Shown here one piece after another: positions 11,393-22,860 of a stretch of 64,000 nucleotides of DNA. Numbering within the stretch: the first letter of the stretch is position 1; every line of letters begins with the position of its first letter. The notes under the pieces were generated by a model. The model ran no database searches and was not told where the DNA came from. It was given only the letters and a program-made list of their open reading frames with translations. Both the position numbers and the translations under genes were made by a program. The stretch covers positions 1,116,001-1,180,000 of the forward strand of contig JANHCV010000007.1 of the NCBI GenBank assembly GCA_025594325.1. The letters run 5' to 3'. The DNA is from Blastocladiella emersonii ATCC 22665. Taxonomy: Eukaryota > Blastocladiomycota > Blastocladiomycetes > Blastocladiales > Blastocladiaceae.

Positions 11393-14300
11393 ATGCGCCG
11401 ATCGGCGAGCAGCAGCAACAGTGCCCTGCATGACCCGCAGGCAGCCGCGGGCACCGCTGTAGCCCGCGTCAAAGGGATCGGCGACGGGGCCGCGTCAGGG
11501 GCCGCCGCCTTTGACTGCCCGGGCGAACCATCGTCGCAAAGTCTCGGCCGCCGCCTCGCGGGCAAGCTGACGCGGTCCGCGTCGCACAGCCGCATCATCG
11601 TGACCGCGGCGCTGTCGGCGGCCGCGACCTCCGAGCAGCACCTCCGTACGCCGAAACGGTCCACGTCCTTTTCCTCGCTCGCCGCGCGCATCATCACGCC
11701 CAACCTGTTCACGACGGGGCCGGTGTCAAAATCGTCGTCGTCGTCGAGCGTCGCAGCCATGGATACTTCTGATCACGCTTCGCCGCCGCCGCGCGCGGCC
11801 CTCGCCAAGTCGACGTCGTGGTACTCGGGCTCGCCATCGTCCAAGCCCTCGGCCGCCGCGACCGCCGCGGGGCCCGGGCCCGGCGACGTGCACGCGCGCG
11901 GGATCGTCGACCGGATCAAGCGGATCAAGACGTCGTCGTCGACCTCGATCATGTCGCTGCTCGCGTCTGGCGGCTCCGCCGGCGGGCCCTCCTCCACGTC
12001 GCGCACAGCCGCCGCAGCGTTCGCGTCCGCGCCCGACCTCCCCGAACCCGACGACGCAGCCGACCAGCCCATGAGCGTCTCGCACCCGCCGCCCGCCGCG
12101 CGCCGGCCGCCGCTCGCGTCGAGCACCGTGCCGCGGCCCGTGTCCGCCGTGGTCCTGACGGGGGGAGCGGGTGTGAACGGGCCGCGGTTGATCGCCGAGC
12201 AGTGGTACACGCTCGAGGCCGACGTGGTTGCGCGGTTCCCCGAGTGCGGCGCGGTCGCGGGGCCCGTGGATATCGCGGGCCTGCCAAGGACCGAGGTCAA
12301 GCGCCAGGAGACCATCTACGAGCTCACCGTCACCGAGGCCGACTATGTCGCGAGTTTGCACGTTTTGCAGCGGGTACGTCCGGGGGGTTGCGGTCGTGGT
12401 GATTCGAGGACTGATGTGGCAAGCGCGGGTAGGTGTTCATGTCCGAGATCGTGGCGCACGGGTGGCTCAGCCCGCGCGAGGTCGGGCTCCTGTTCTCCAA
12501 CATCGAGATGCTGGTGCACCTCAATGCCGTACGTTCGCGCGTCGCTCGAAGCGGCGACTCGATCGGCTAACCGCGCCGTCGTCGGAGGCAAGTAGGAACT
12601 CCTCCGCGCGCTCGAGGAGCGGCGTGTCCAGGACAAGTGCATCGTGGCCAAGGTCGGCGACGTGTTCCAGCAGCTGGTACGATCTCCCGTGCTGTCGAAA
12701 ACGGCCACGGTACTGACCGTGTGCGGGTGTAGTCGCACTACTTCAAGATGTACAACGCGTACTGCAACAACTTCCAGGACGCCATGGCCTTCCTCAAGAC
12801 GCTCGTCGACACGCGCGAGCCCGTCGCCGCGTTCCTGCGCGACGCGAGCCGCCGACCCGAGTGTGCCGGCATGGATCTCGGGTCGTTTCTCCTCAAGCCC
12901 GTCCAGCGGGTACGTTCGAAAGCTCCCGCCGCGCGACTCGGCCCACTTACCTCCCATTTCTCGCGTAGCTGTGCAAGTACCCGCTCCTCCTCCGTCAGAT
13001 CCTCGAGCACACGCCGTCGGACCACGCCGACCACGCGCCGCTCGTCGAGGCCGTCGCCATGGTCGAGAAGGTCGTCAACCGCGTCAACGAGGGCCGCCGG
13101 TTCCTCGAGGACCAGCGCCGCCTGCTCGAGGTCCTCGCGCGCCTCGACTTTGCCGGCGCCGAGACCCTGGGCGCCGCCGCGGCGCCTCGCCGCCCGTCCA
13201 CCAGCCCAACACCCTCCGCCGGCTCGCTCGCCTCGTCCGTCCCCGCGCTCCGCCCCGCGCGACGCAAACTGTCGCGCACCGGCCCATCCCCGCCGCCCAA
13301 CGCCGCCGCGCTGGCGGACCCGCTCCCGCCCAACCACCAGCGGCGCGTCGTCATGCAGGCCGGCGTGTACCGCGTCAGCGACCCGGGGCCGGCGACCGAC
13401 GGGAACACTGGTGGTGGTGGGGGCGGAGGCGCGCCGAGAAGGCGGGAGCGGCACGCACGCCTCGCGGTGCTCTTCTCGGACGCGATCGCGATCGGGAAAC
13501 CGCGCGGCGTCGCGCACCAGCTGCTTGGCACGTCGCTCGCTGAGATCGAGGCCGCGGGGACGGCGGCGGACGGCGTCGCGTTCCGCGTGCGCCAGGTCGT
13601 CCTGCTTGCGGGTGTGGTCGCGGTCACGGATCCGGCGACGGGTGCGCGGCGGTGGGTCGGCGGCGGCGAAGGGGTGGGGGCGGAGGAGGGTGGCGCGGGG
13701 GCGGAGGCGGACGAGCTCGAGATTGTCGTCGCGACCGTTGCGTCGACGGGTGGAGGCGGCGGTGGGAGCAACTACAGCACCGACGACGAAGACCCCGCCG
13801 CTTCCGACCCGCACAGCGGCAGCATCAACGAGCACGCGGTCCTGACCCTCGCTTTCGCGACCGAGACCGCGCGGGACCTGTGGGCGCGCGCCGTGTGGGA
13901 CGCCGTGTGCGCAGTCCATGCCGCCGCGCCGGCGCCGCTATCGCCAAACTCGACGGCCGGGTCCGTCGACACCACCAGCGTGCCGGTCCACCACCACCAT
14001 CACCATCACGTCGTCGGCTCGTTCGTCCCCGCGACGCCCGTGCGCACCGCGTTCCCGATCGGCGCGGGCCGGTTCACGCGGTCGCCCGCTGACTCGCAGT
14101 CCGCAAGCGGGGATGCGTCGGCGAGCGCGAGTTACCCGGACTCGGCGCTCGGCGAGTCGCTCGGGGCGCGCGCACCGCCGCCGCCGCCGCCGCCGCCCCC
14201 GCCTCCAGCGCTCACGATCGCGACGGCGGCTCGGCCGGAGACGCCCGCAGCCGAGACAAGCGCGGCGTCGTCGGTCCCCGACTCGCCCGCGTCGCCCCTC

Positions 14301-14936
14301 GCTGCCGCCGTCGCACAGGCAGCCGCCGAGCGGGCAAGGCGGCGAACCAGCGAGGGGCCCGTTGTCATCGCGCCGAGGCTACCAAGCCCCATGTCGGCGG
14401 GCGACGCGGTGCAGTCCGAACTCGCGGCGGCGATCGCGGCGCGCGGGCGGTTGCGCGCGGCCACGTCGCCTGAAGCCTCCGCGTCAGCGGCGGCGAGTGC
14501 GGTCAAGGCGGGACCCGTGCGGCCGCCACCGCGCGCACCCTCGCCCGCGCCCGCCGTCGGGTCGCCGAGGCTCGCGAGGGTGCGGCCGGCGCCGCCGCGG
14601 CCGCCGCCGGGTGTCCCTGATCCACCGAGCCAGCCCGAGGAGACCAAGACGGAGGAGGAGCCAGAGCCGGAACCGGTCCCGGTGAGCGTCAAGAGTCTCG
14701 CCAGCCGGTTCGAGGCACACGGCGGCGTTGGCGGCGGGATCATTCGTGGGCCGCGGTCCACGTCCGAGCCGCCCCCGCTCCACCGCGGACCCGCCCCACC
14801 GCCGACGCCGCCCGGCACGAGCCCCGCGGCGCGCGGCATGTCGCCCAACGTCGCACGGCGGAACCGGCAGCCGTCACCAGCACCGACCCCCGCGCCGTCG
14901 CCGCTCGCGGGCGGGCAGGACCGGCCGGCGGCGTGA
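11393..14936 (+). CDS. RhoGEF (DH-PH) protein with long Pro/Ser-rich tail
   Basis: Five exons: 11393-12373, 12433-12528, 12596-12676, 12733-12909 and 12969-14936; all introns start GTACG and are in phase 0, giving about 1100 residues. The DH domain begins near residue 303 (KRQETIYELTVTEADYV), with LHVLQRVFMSEIV, the LFSNIEMLVHLN helix, FQQLSHYFKMY, and the conserved FLLKPVQRLCKYPLLL segment that contacts the GTPase. A PH-like region follows at roughly residues 570-750 (VMQAGVYRVS ... LFSDAIAI ... ETARDLWARAVW), stretched by Gly-rich insertions. Beyond it come a seven-His run, a ten-Pro run and several PPxxP patches, likely SH3 ligands. The first 300 residues are Ser/Ala-rich and probably disordered and phosphorylated. 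Such proteins activate Rho or Cdc42 GTPases in polarity and wall growth; the specific GTPase is unknown. Confidence 0.88.
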
Positions 14937-15321
14937 TATGATATGATACCAGATGTACCAATACCACCCCATTTCGCTTCCATTCGCTTCATTCGCGACG
15001 CGTAAAGGGAGAGGAGGGGAGAGAAGAGGCGGAATACGGTCAGCTGATGCGCATCGATGGCCGCAGCGCCACGGCTTGCGGCCTTGGCTTTTCCTCGCCT
15101 TCCACTGCTGACTGTCGCCGCTCTCTCTCCCCTCCAACACACCGCCGATTACTGCAACGTAACTCTCCCCACTGGGCGCACCACAGCGAGCTCGCACCGG
15201 CTGCACTCCATCGTCGCGCTCGTCCTCTCCCGCGAGCCTAGTGTCTCCCGCGCACCACCACCAACGCAACGCGGTCCCGCTGCCTGGACCGGCCCTCCAC
15301 CAACAACCGCTACTCGAAACC
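14937..15321. other. Intergenic promoter region of the BSD2-like gene
   Basis: No reading frame that I can support. CT-rich runs occur at about 15110-15140 and 15215-15240 ahead of the start at 15322. Confidence 0.4.
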
Positions 15322-16403
15322 ATGTCGGGCTACGCCCAGATTCCCCTGCACGACGACGACGCCACCGCCGCCTCGCGCGCCGCGCACTCGCCCGCCGCTG
15401 CGCCCGTGCCCATCGCGGTGGCTGAGCCGCGCCTGTCGGTCGACGACGAGTCGGACGACGACGAGTTCGCGGACGCGCACGCTGGCGAGTCGACTCGTCT
15501 GCACATCCCCTCGCACGATGACGATGACGATGATGAGGATGCCGCCGCCGCCGACGTGATGCCGCTGCCCGCCGGCCCGATCCCCGCGCACCCACCAGGC
15601 GCCGCGCACCACCCGGCCGCCACCGCGTCGGGCTCTTTCAAGAAGCTGCCCGCCGACGGCGTCTTTGCCAACCTCTCGGCCAAGCCCGAGGTCGTGCGCG
15701 CCGAGGACGCGGCGGCGGGCGCTGCGTCCGCATCGGGCCGCGGGTCGCCGTCCGCCGCGCCCGTCGACCTGCCGCCGTCCTACGACGCGGCTGTCAGCGA
15801 TCCGGCGCCAATGTACTGGGACAACACCATCTTCACGACCCACGCCGACGACGGCGAGCTGTTTGTCGAGGGCATGCCCGTCGGGTCGACGCTCACGTTT
15901 GTGCTCGCGACCATGGGTACGCTGGCGTTGTTTTTGACGTCGGAGGGCGTGTGACTGATTTCCCGTTTGACATGTAGCGTCCGTGTCGTTCCAGTTTGTC
16001 GGCTTCCTCATGACCTACCTCCTCGCCACCTCGCACGCCGGCCGGACAGGCTCCAAGGCCGGCTTCGGCCTCACCCTGCTCCAGTACGGCATCTACCTCC
16101 GCAGCCGTGTCGAGATGATCGAGGACGGCGACAACCCCTTCATCGACGGTACACTTTTCGCTCTCCTCAACCAACGCGACCACCCTACTCACCCCCGCTT
16201 CCACCGTAGACGAGTTCAACGCGTCGCTGCCACCCAACACCACGCCCGAGGAGGCGGGCGAGATCCTCGACCGCACCGAGTGGGTCGCCTATTTCCTCAT
16301 GATGGTGGGCTGGTTCCTCGTCATCAAGTCCTCGTTCGAGTACCTCCGCGTCAAGAAGCTCCAGGCCATCATTACCGCGAGCCCCGACGCCTACGCTGTT
16401 TGA
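15322..16403 (+). CDS. BSD2/NDFIP-type membrane adaptor of Rsp5/Nedd4 ubiquitin ligases
   Basis: Exons 15322-15916, 15978-16148 and 16210-16403 give 319 residues; introns GTACGC...GTAG and GTACAC...GTAG. The N-terminal half is soluble and acidic (a run of Asp at about residues 70-80) and carries a PPxY-type motif, VDLPPSYDAA, the docking site for WW domains of Rsp5/Nedd4 ligases. After MYWDNTIFTT the C-terminal half has three hydrophobic spans: TLTFVLATMASVSFQFVGFL, a GKAGFGLTLLQYGIYL-like segment, and VAYFLMMVGWFLVIKS. This architecture is that of NDFIP1/2 and yeast Bsd2, which recruit the ligase to degrade metal transporters and misfolded membrane proteins in Golgi and endosomes. Identification at family level is firm; one-to-one orthology with BSD2 is likely, not proven. 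Confidence 0.85.
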
Positions 16404-16758
16404 TCGTTTTCTTGTTGATACACGAGTGCGCCGTCGCTCACACTCCGCTCCACTCCCACATCGCCCGTCTGTGTCCATGCCTTGTACATTTCTTTCACCA
16501 TTTTTGCTCCTGTCTCGCTGGATACGAGAGGTTTGAGGCACGTTTTCACGACCGGACCGTGCTCAAGGGGCGACGCGCGAGGGTCGAAAGAGTCGGCCCA
16601 CGCAAGCGCTCACGTGCGGATGAACTACGCGTCGACGCTCAACGACCGGTGCATTTCCTGCGCTCGCAGCACGCAACGCGCGCGGAAGTCATCAAGAAAA
16701 AATCCATGTTTGATGCGTATCGATACACCTCGCTCGACATCCAGGCACACCGCCCTCG
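16404..16758. other. Convergent intergenic region
   Basis: Lies between the stop of the BSD2-like gene and the stop of family copy A. I see no gene. Frames crossing it are short and end in the same region. Confidence 0.4.
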
Positions 16759-18108
16759 CTACTCCTCGTCCGCGGTAAACAGCGCAAGCGGGAGCCCCGA
16801 CTTCTCGTCGCGACGCGTGTCGCGCTGAGACTCCCCGCTCAACGTGCGCCCGTGCCGCAGCTCGTCGAGCAAGGCGCGCGAGTCCTTGACAAACTGCTTG
16901 CCCAGAACGTCGTTGCCGCGGTCGCCGAGGGCGGCCATCATTTCCGTGTAGAGCGGAGTGAGCGGAGCGATCGTGCCCCGTCCGAGTCCAAGGAACGACG
17001 CGACGCCCGGGTTGCCCTACTTGCACGGGGGGAGTGAGTGACTGGGGTAACGAGCGAGAGCGGCGAGCAGAGGGGCCGCACCAGCGTGGCCATGGTCGCA
17101 ACGAGGATGGGCGCAAGGTGGTGGATCGTAACCAGCTTGGCCTCCGGGCCCTCGTCCCGGGCCGCGCGATCGTTGAGCCGGCCGAGGTACGCGTCGATGG
17201 CGGCAAACGTGTCCACTAGGTTCGTGAGGCCCATGTCAGTCAGTGATCGCGAGGCAGCAGGCATAGCTGTGCGCGTACCGTCGATCCAGTGCATACCCCG
17301 CTCGACCACTTGGACGAGGAGAGGATGAAGCGACGATGCACTCGTCCCATCATCATTCGCCGGCCTCAGCATCCAGTGACGGTTGAACTCGAGGCTGCGA
17401 ATGGCGCGAGCGGGATCGAGAGCGCGCAAGGTCGGCCGGATCGATGCGAAGCGTCTGTCCTTGAGGCACTTGAGCAGGGCCAAGCTGAGGCTGCCGCGAA
17501 GTCGAGTGCTCACCCGCACAAACTGCGTGTAATACTGAATGACGGGCGGGACGTGTCCGTCAATTGCACCGTAGCAGCAAGCACCCCCCGGGAAGTACCT
17601 TCTCCAGTGCCATAGGCTTCGTGCCCGAACCACACAGCTGGACGTAGTCCGCATAGCAGTGGCGGCGGACGATGTGGAGCCCCGCAAACGGCCCGTAAAC
17701 GAGAACGCTGACAAACAGCTGCACACGGAGCGTGATCGGCAAGGAGCGCAGCGCGCCGCCAAACCGGCGCCGTTTCGTGCCACGGCTAGAGTGTCAAAAT
17801 GGCATGTGAGGTGCGATGAAGCCTAAGAGCGCAGCTCAAAATCCGTACTCGGACGCACCAACATCCGCTTCATCGTCATCCTCGCCGGCGGGCGCCTCGA
17901 GCAAGTCATCCAGCTCCTCAATTCTATCCGTTTTGATCACGGGCAACGTTGCAGACGGTTTGACGGCGCCAGCTCGGCCCGCTTTCGGACGCAGGCGGCG
18001 CCGCGAGACAGTGTTGGCGCTAAGCTCCATTGCCGGCGGCGACCCGCCCGCCGAGCGCTCACGAAGGCGCTTGCTGCGACGTAGCGGCGTAATTGCATCA
18101 GCTTTCAT
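16759..18108 (-). CDS. Multi-copy unknown family, copy A (intact)
   Basis: Five exons, 18108-17855, 17785-17599, 17534-17279, 17215-17082 and 17016-16759, join in frame to 362 residues. Function not recognised. Conserved blocks in order: basic N-terminus with LRRSKRLRERS, an acidic stretch ending EDDDEADVG; VYGPFAGLHIVRRHCYADYVQL; a helical region ending RSLEFNRHWML and SSLHPLLVQVVERGMHW; IDAYLGRLNDRAA followed by VTIHHLAPILVATMATL; and a last block LGKQFVKDSRALLDEL ending SGLPLALFTADEE. The basic start resembles a nuclear localisation signal (inference). No signal peptide, membrane span or known catalytic motif is visible. It is the first of four head-to-tail copies, and one of only two in the window that look functional. 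The family promoter motif sits 116-132 nt upstream. Confidence 0.75.
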
Positions 18109-18223
18109 GGCTATTTTGTTTGATTGGCGTTCCACCAGACAGGGCAAGGGCGGTGACGGCGGTGACGGCGGTCGGGCGGTCGGGCGGCCTTACGACGATC
18201 GACATGTTTCAGCCTTCGCACGT

Positions 18224-18240
18224 GCGTGGCGCAACGCGTC
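18224..18240 (-). promoter_or_regulatory. Shared family motif upstream of copy A
   Basis: Read on the gene strand it is GACGCGTTGCGCCACGC followed by ACGTG, so it contains an ACGCGT core and a CACGTG-like end. It matches the motif at the same relative position before copies C, D, F and G. Confidence 0.6.
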
Positions 18241-18321
18241 CGGGGAGGGAGGTCGACGAAGATGCGGGACTCGGAGCAGCTCAAAGTGATAGTGAACGAT
18301 GATGTATCGATGTACGCAGAT

Positions 18322-19272
18322 TCACTTGTCTGTGGCGAGAAACATGGCCATGGGCAGCCCCGACAGCTCCTCGCGCGGCACGTCGCCGGCTGGGCGGTCA
18401 AACCCGTCGCCCGCGTGAAGTTGGTCGCTGTGCAGGTTCTTCACGAGCTCGCGCGCGTCCTTGACAAACCGGTTGCCGAGGACACTGCCCGAGCTGGCGT
18501 CCTGCAGCGCCGCCAGCGCCTCGTTGTACAGAACCTGGACCTGGAGCGGCGGAAGCCGGCGCGGGTCGAACCCGAGGTGCGTGATGATAGCGAGGCTCGC
18601 CTGCGATTGCGTCGCGGTTTATGTGTTAGTTCTCGGTCACTTCGACGAGTGAACAGCGCCGCGCGAGTCGTACAAACGTCGCCACGGTGATGACGAGGAC
18701 CGGCGCGAACTAGCCGAGCGTGACGGCCGTGTGGCCTTCGCCTTCGGCTTGGGCGAGGCGCGCGTTGAGACGCTCAAGGTAGTCCTCGATGGCCACGACC
18801 ATGTCCGCTGGAAATACATGAGATTTGCGTCGGAAACGCGTCAGTGGCCGGCGCTCCAGCGGTGGGAAAGAAACCCCACGAACTGTCGTGCTTCTTCATG
18901 ACGCGACGAAGGATCTCGCTGAGAAGCGGGTGGATGATGGACGACAACGCCGCCGACTGCGGCGATCCAAGCATCCAGTGTCGGTGGAAGTTCAAGGTCC
19001 GCAGGTCGCTCGCCGAGTTGACGGCAGGCAACGTTGGTCGGAGCGCCGCCGCCTTCTTGTCGCGAAGCAGCGCGGTCATGGCGCTGTTCACGCGGGTGCG
19101 CTCGCGCTGGACCGCGTCCGTGTACATTTTGCGGTCCTTGCGAAAGGCGAGCGAGTGAGTTAGCGATCATATGAGCCCTAAACTGCGCGCATCTGGTCAA
19201 AGTCGACCGCGACCTCGTTGGACTCGTTCATAAGTTGGACATAATCGGCAAAGCTGTATTCGTACTGAACCA
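18322..19272 (-). pseudogene. Multi-copy unknown family, copy B (truncated, in-frame stop)
   Basis: The remains start directly after the stop codon of copy C with ALVQYEYSFADYVQLM, equivalent to the middle of exon 2 in copy A; the basic/acidic first exon and the family promoter motif are absent. Exon 3 is recognisable (ASDLRTLNFHRHWML). In exon 4 the conserved VTLHQLAP block reads AVTLG, stop, FAPVLVIT: a TAG at 18712-18710. Exon 5 survives (LPPLQVQVLYNEALAALQD ... VLGNRFVKDARELV ... SGLPMAMFLATDK). The 5' truncation at the exact junction with copy C suggests an unequal exchange between tandem copies. Almost certainly a pseudogene. Confidence 0.8.
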
Positions 19273-19275
19273 GCG

Positions 19276-20755
19276 CTACTCATCGTCCTCGCCCATGGCG
19301 AACGCCGCAAGCGGGAGTCCCGTCCGCGCCTCGCGGGGCGCGTCGTTCTGTCGCGCGTGATTTTCAGTCGCCGTGAATGGACTCAGAGGAAGCGTGTGCA
19401 CGAGGGCGCGCGCATCCTTCACAAACCGCCGGCCGAGAACGCTGCCGCCGTTGCTTGTGTCCTGGAGCGCCGCCAGGGCCTCATTGTATAGCTCTTGCAG
19501 CGGCGGGAGCTCCAAGTGACTGAGGCCGAGGTGCGACACGACGCCAACGTTGGTCCACGCGTCAAAGCAAGGGTGAGTTCCAGAGCGTTGGAAGAAGCAG
19601 TGTAAATGGCCGCACCAGCGTCGCCAACGAAATGACGATCAGCGGCGCGAGCTGGTGAAGCGTGACGACCACGCGGTCGCCGTCGTCCTTGGCCTGAGCA
19701 GCAGTGCGTGCGTTGAGCCGCTCGATGTATGCCTCGATGGCGGTGATACTGTCGCCTAGACGCGGCGGACGAGCGGAATATGGGGGTCGTGTCAGTGATC
19801 GCGCAAGGGGACAATCGAGTAGGTAGCAAATACCCTCGGGCCAATGTATGCCGCGCTGAACTGCGAGAACAAGCAGCGGGTGGAGGGTGGACGCCTCGGC
19901 ACTGAGCGGTGACGAGTTGATCATCCAGTGGCGATTGAACTCGAGACTCCGAACATCGCTGGCCGAGGCAACAGGAGGTAGCGCTGGACAAACTGAGTGG
20001 TTCCGCTTGGCTCCAAAGAATCTTTTCGCCACTAACGAAAGCAGGGTACGGAGTCGGTGGATGACAGTCGCGAGGTGCTTGCGGTACTATTCCACGCAGT
20101 GCGTGACACGCACGCATGCCGTCACATGCCAAGTCAGTACACATCTGGCTTGCGCAGGCTCGCGCAAGCAAACGTGATCGTACCTCATCAAAGCTCAGCA
20201 GCGCCTCGGACACGCCCATCAGTTGGAGGTAGTCCGCGTAGCAGTGCTCGCGTACGATTTCGAGATTCGAAAAAGGGCCGTAGATAAGCACACTTGCACG
20301 AAGCTGGACTATGAGGTCGTTTGGGATGTCGCGCAGGTTCCGCCGGCAACGGCGTTTCGCTGGACTGTGACAGCGTGTGCGCGCCGTGAGTATCGAGGAC
20401 AGTCAAGGAGTAGCGGGGTCGCTGAAGCAAGTCTGGGCGAGAGCACGGACCCTCGAGTATCACCCTCGCCGTCGACATCGTCCTCAGACTCCTCATCGTC
20501 GTGGCTCGCCTCGCCATCGCCTGAGACATGACCGTCGCTGCTCGAGACGTCGGAAAGCTCATTGTCACTGTCGCTCAAGCCCCCGCTCCACCCCGTGGCA
20601 ACCGTGGCCAACGGCTCGCCCGGTCCGTCTGTCCCAGGGCGCAGACGTGCCCGTGCAGCGGGCACGGCGGTCGACTCCACTTCTGTCGGCTGGGCTGCGT
20701 CGCACTGGCGCAGGCGCTTGCTGCGGCGGACTGACGTAGTTGCATCAGGTTCCAT
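19276..20755 (-). pseudogene. Multi-copy unknown family, copy C (last splice acceptor missing)
   Basis: Exons 20755-20451, 20364-20184, 20086-19834 and 19755-19616 join in frame. The protein begins MEPDATTSVRRSKRLRQ, has a long Asp/Glu/Ser stretch, then VLIYGPFSNLEIVREHCYADYLQL, RSLEFNRHWMI, IEAYIERLNARTA and VTLHQLAPLIV. The fifth exon (LPPLQELYNEALAALQ to AFAMGEDDE, stop at 19276) is well preserved, but between the donor at 19615 and that exon there is no AG at all: the position that reads TAG in copies A and D reads ACGCGTGG. Without splicing, translation would stop at 19562 after about 310 residues and lose the last block. So either a recent pseudogene or a C-terminally truncated protein. 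The other exons show no lesion. Confidence 0.65.
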
Positions 20756-20838
20756 GGTTTTATCGGTGCTCAGTTCGGCGCGGCGGTGTTCCGTTGAACG
20801 GGAGACGCGGCGATTTGCCGGGCAGGCAGTGCGAGCGG

Positions 20839-20854
20839 GTGGCGCAACGCGGTC
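20839..20854 (-). promoter_or_regulatory. Shared family motif upstream of copy C
   Basis: Gene-strand sequence GACCGCGTTGCGCCAC, 84-99 nt before the copy C start. Confidence 0.6.
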
Positions 20855-21121
20855 GCTGAAGGGCGACTGAAGTCGCGCTCTCGCTCGCTGTCCCGAAAGG
20901 CCTGGATTGATTGCAAAGCACGCGCTCTAGTAGTTCGTCCGCGCCCAGCGTCAGCAGCAGCAGGGATAATACTCTGACAGCGTTGGGTTCGCGCATCGCC
21001 CGCTCTCCCCGCTCGATGCCGCCGCGGGACGCTACCTTGAAGTCGCACTCAAGTTGCGATGTCACAAAAGCGTAGCAAAAGGACTGCTTCAAGATTCGCG
21101 GTACAGAAAATGCGAGGAAAC

Positions 21122-22607
21122 CTACTCGTCTGCAACAGCGAGCAACGCGAGCGGGATGCCCGACTTGTTGTCGCGGGGCACGTCGACGAGAGGCTCGCGA
21201 CCGGCCATCATCGGGATCTGGTCGCGGGGCAGGTTGTCGATGAGGGTGCGCGCGTCCTTGAGAAAGTTCTTGCCAAGCACGCTGTTGGGGTCGTTGAGCG
21301 CTGCCAGTGCCTCGTTGTAAAACACCTGGACCGGCGGGATGCTGCTCCGAGGAAGCCCGAGATGCGAAGCGACGGCGACGTTCGCCTACGTAGCAAGAGT
21401 CAGTGCTCGCTGAACGCGCATTGGTGGCGACGCGCAACCGTACAAAGGTGGCGATGGTGATCACGATATGCGGCGCGATCTGTCGCAGCGTGATGGGCGT
21501 GTGCTCGCGGTCCTGCGTGCGGGCCATGCGGTCATTGAGACGCGCGAGAAAGGCTTCGATGGCCGAGATGCTACTCTCTAGATATCGAGCGGCGGACGGT
21601 TAGTTGGCTTCCACCCAGCGACGGACTTTCGAAGCGACAGCGGATATCACGCACCTTCGGGCCAGCGCATACCACGCTCAACGAGGTTGGCCAGGAACGG
21701 ATGGATCGTAGTACGCGCGCCGCCCGACGAGGGTTTGATCATCCAGTGGCGGTTGAATTCGAGACTGCGAACGTCGCCCGCCGAGTCGATTTGAGGAAAG
21801 CTAATTCGCGTCGAGCGCGCTCGCTCGCCTTGAAGGGCACGCTTCGTTTTGCCATGCATGTTGGAGCGGAAGCCGTGGACGACCAGCAAATATTGCCTGC
21901 GGTACTACATGGTGACGAGCGAGTGCGTCAACAATAATGAAGTTGTCGTGTTATTCGTCAGCGCGGGGGCGATCGAACCTCGTCAAAGCTCACAGCGGTT
22001 CGGTCTGCGCCCGCCAGCTCGAGGTAGTCGGGGTAGCAATGGTTGCGAATGACTTCGAGATCGGCAAACGGTCCGTAAACGCAGGCGCTCGCCCGAGCCT
22101 GCACCTTGAGTGCAATGGGGATCTGGTTTAGAGCTCTCGACGACCGCTGACCAGAGTTGGTAGAACTGCGGCGGACGCTAGGTTGCGTTTGGTTAGATAG
22201 AGCGCGGTTGGTCAATGACAAGGAAGGCGCGGGTCGGTCGACCGTTGCTGATGCAACACGAACCCATGTGCATCTTCGTCAGATTCCGCGCCCGAGCTTT
22301 CGTCCTCGCTCTCGCTCTCACTCTCAGAGGCCGACTCGTCGCTGCTCGGCAGGTCAGACAGGTCAGACAGGTCGGACAAGTCGGACAGCTCGTCCTCGCC
22401 CATGCCGCAGCCCTCTGCTCCGACCTTGTGCTGCGGAGCGGCCGTAGTGGGTTCAGCGTTCGGTTGATCCGTCCCAGCATGAAGACGAAGAACCAAGCGC
22501 GGCCGCGAACCGCCGGCGAGCGCGGACTCGAGTCGCGGCTGCTCGCCCGCCGGCCGCTCAAGAGGGCGCTCGCTGAGCCATCCTGGCGCTTTTGCATGAG
22601 GTTCCAT
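21122..22607 (-). CDS. Multi-copy unknown family, copy D (intact)
   Basis: Exons 22607-22264, 22177-21979, 21904-21655, 21577-21444 and 21385-21122 join in frame to 396 residues. The first intron starts GTTCG, a weaker donor. The N-terminus (MEPHAKAPGWLSERPLE) has diverged from the RRSKRLR start of the other copies. It is followed by a DLS tripeptide run (four times) and alternating Ser-Glu repeats, an extended acidic tract. Later blocks are standard: VYGPFADLEVIRNHCYPDYLEL, RSLEFNRHWMIKP, IEAFLARLNDRMA, ITLRQIAPHIVITIATF, VFYNEALAALNDPNSVLGKNF, and SGIPLALLAVADE at the end. Function unknown. The promoter motif is 84-99 nt upstream. Its divergent neighbour at 22861 is an unrelated repeat protein. 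Confidence 0.72.
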
Positions 22608-22690
22608 GAGTTTTACGTCGTCGTGGGCGTGGGAGCGCTCCATGGCCTGGCGTGGGGACGGGTGGCGCTCGACCGGTTTCACGGTGCGTT

Positions 22691-22706
22691 GAGTGGCGCA
22701 ACGCGT
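22691..22706 (-). promoter_or_regulatory. Shared family motif upstream of copy D
   Basis: Gene-strand sequence AACGCGTTGCGCCACTC, 84-99 nt before the start codon of copy D. Confidence 0.6.
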
Positions 22707-22860
22707 TCCTGCGCCGTTACTCGGGCAGCGCCGAGCCCGCGCCTTGGCTTTGCGAACTTAGGCCAAGGGAAACGTGCCGCGTACTTGGTCCTTCGTTCGC
22801 CAGTACCAGTTCAGCTTGTTAGCTTAACTACGACGCATCAACCGCTACGCATCGACCACC

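Noticed and set aside
7949-11431. Open frame of 1160 codons opposite the P-type ATPase
   Set aside because: Composition is Asp/Arg/His/Val-rich antisense of a high-GC gene; the ATPase on the plus strand has every expected motif.
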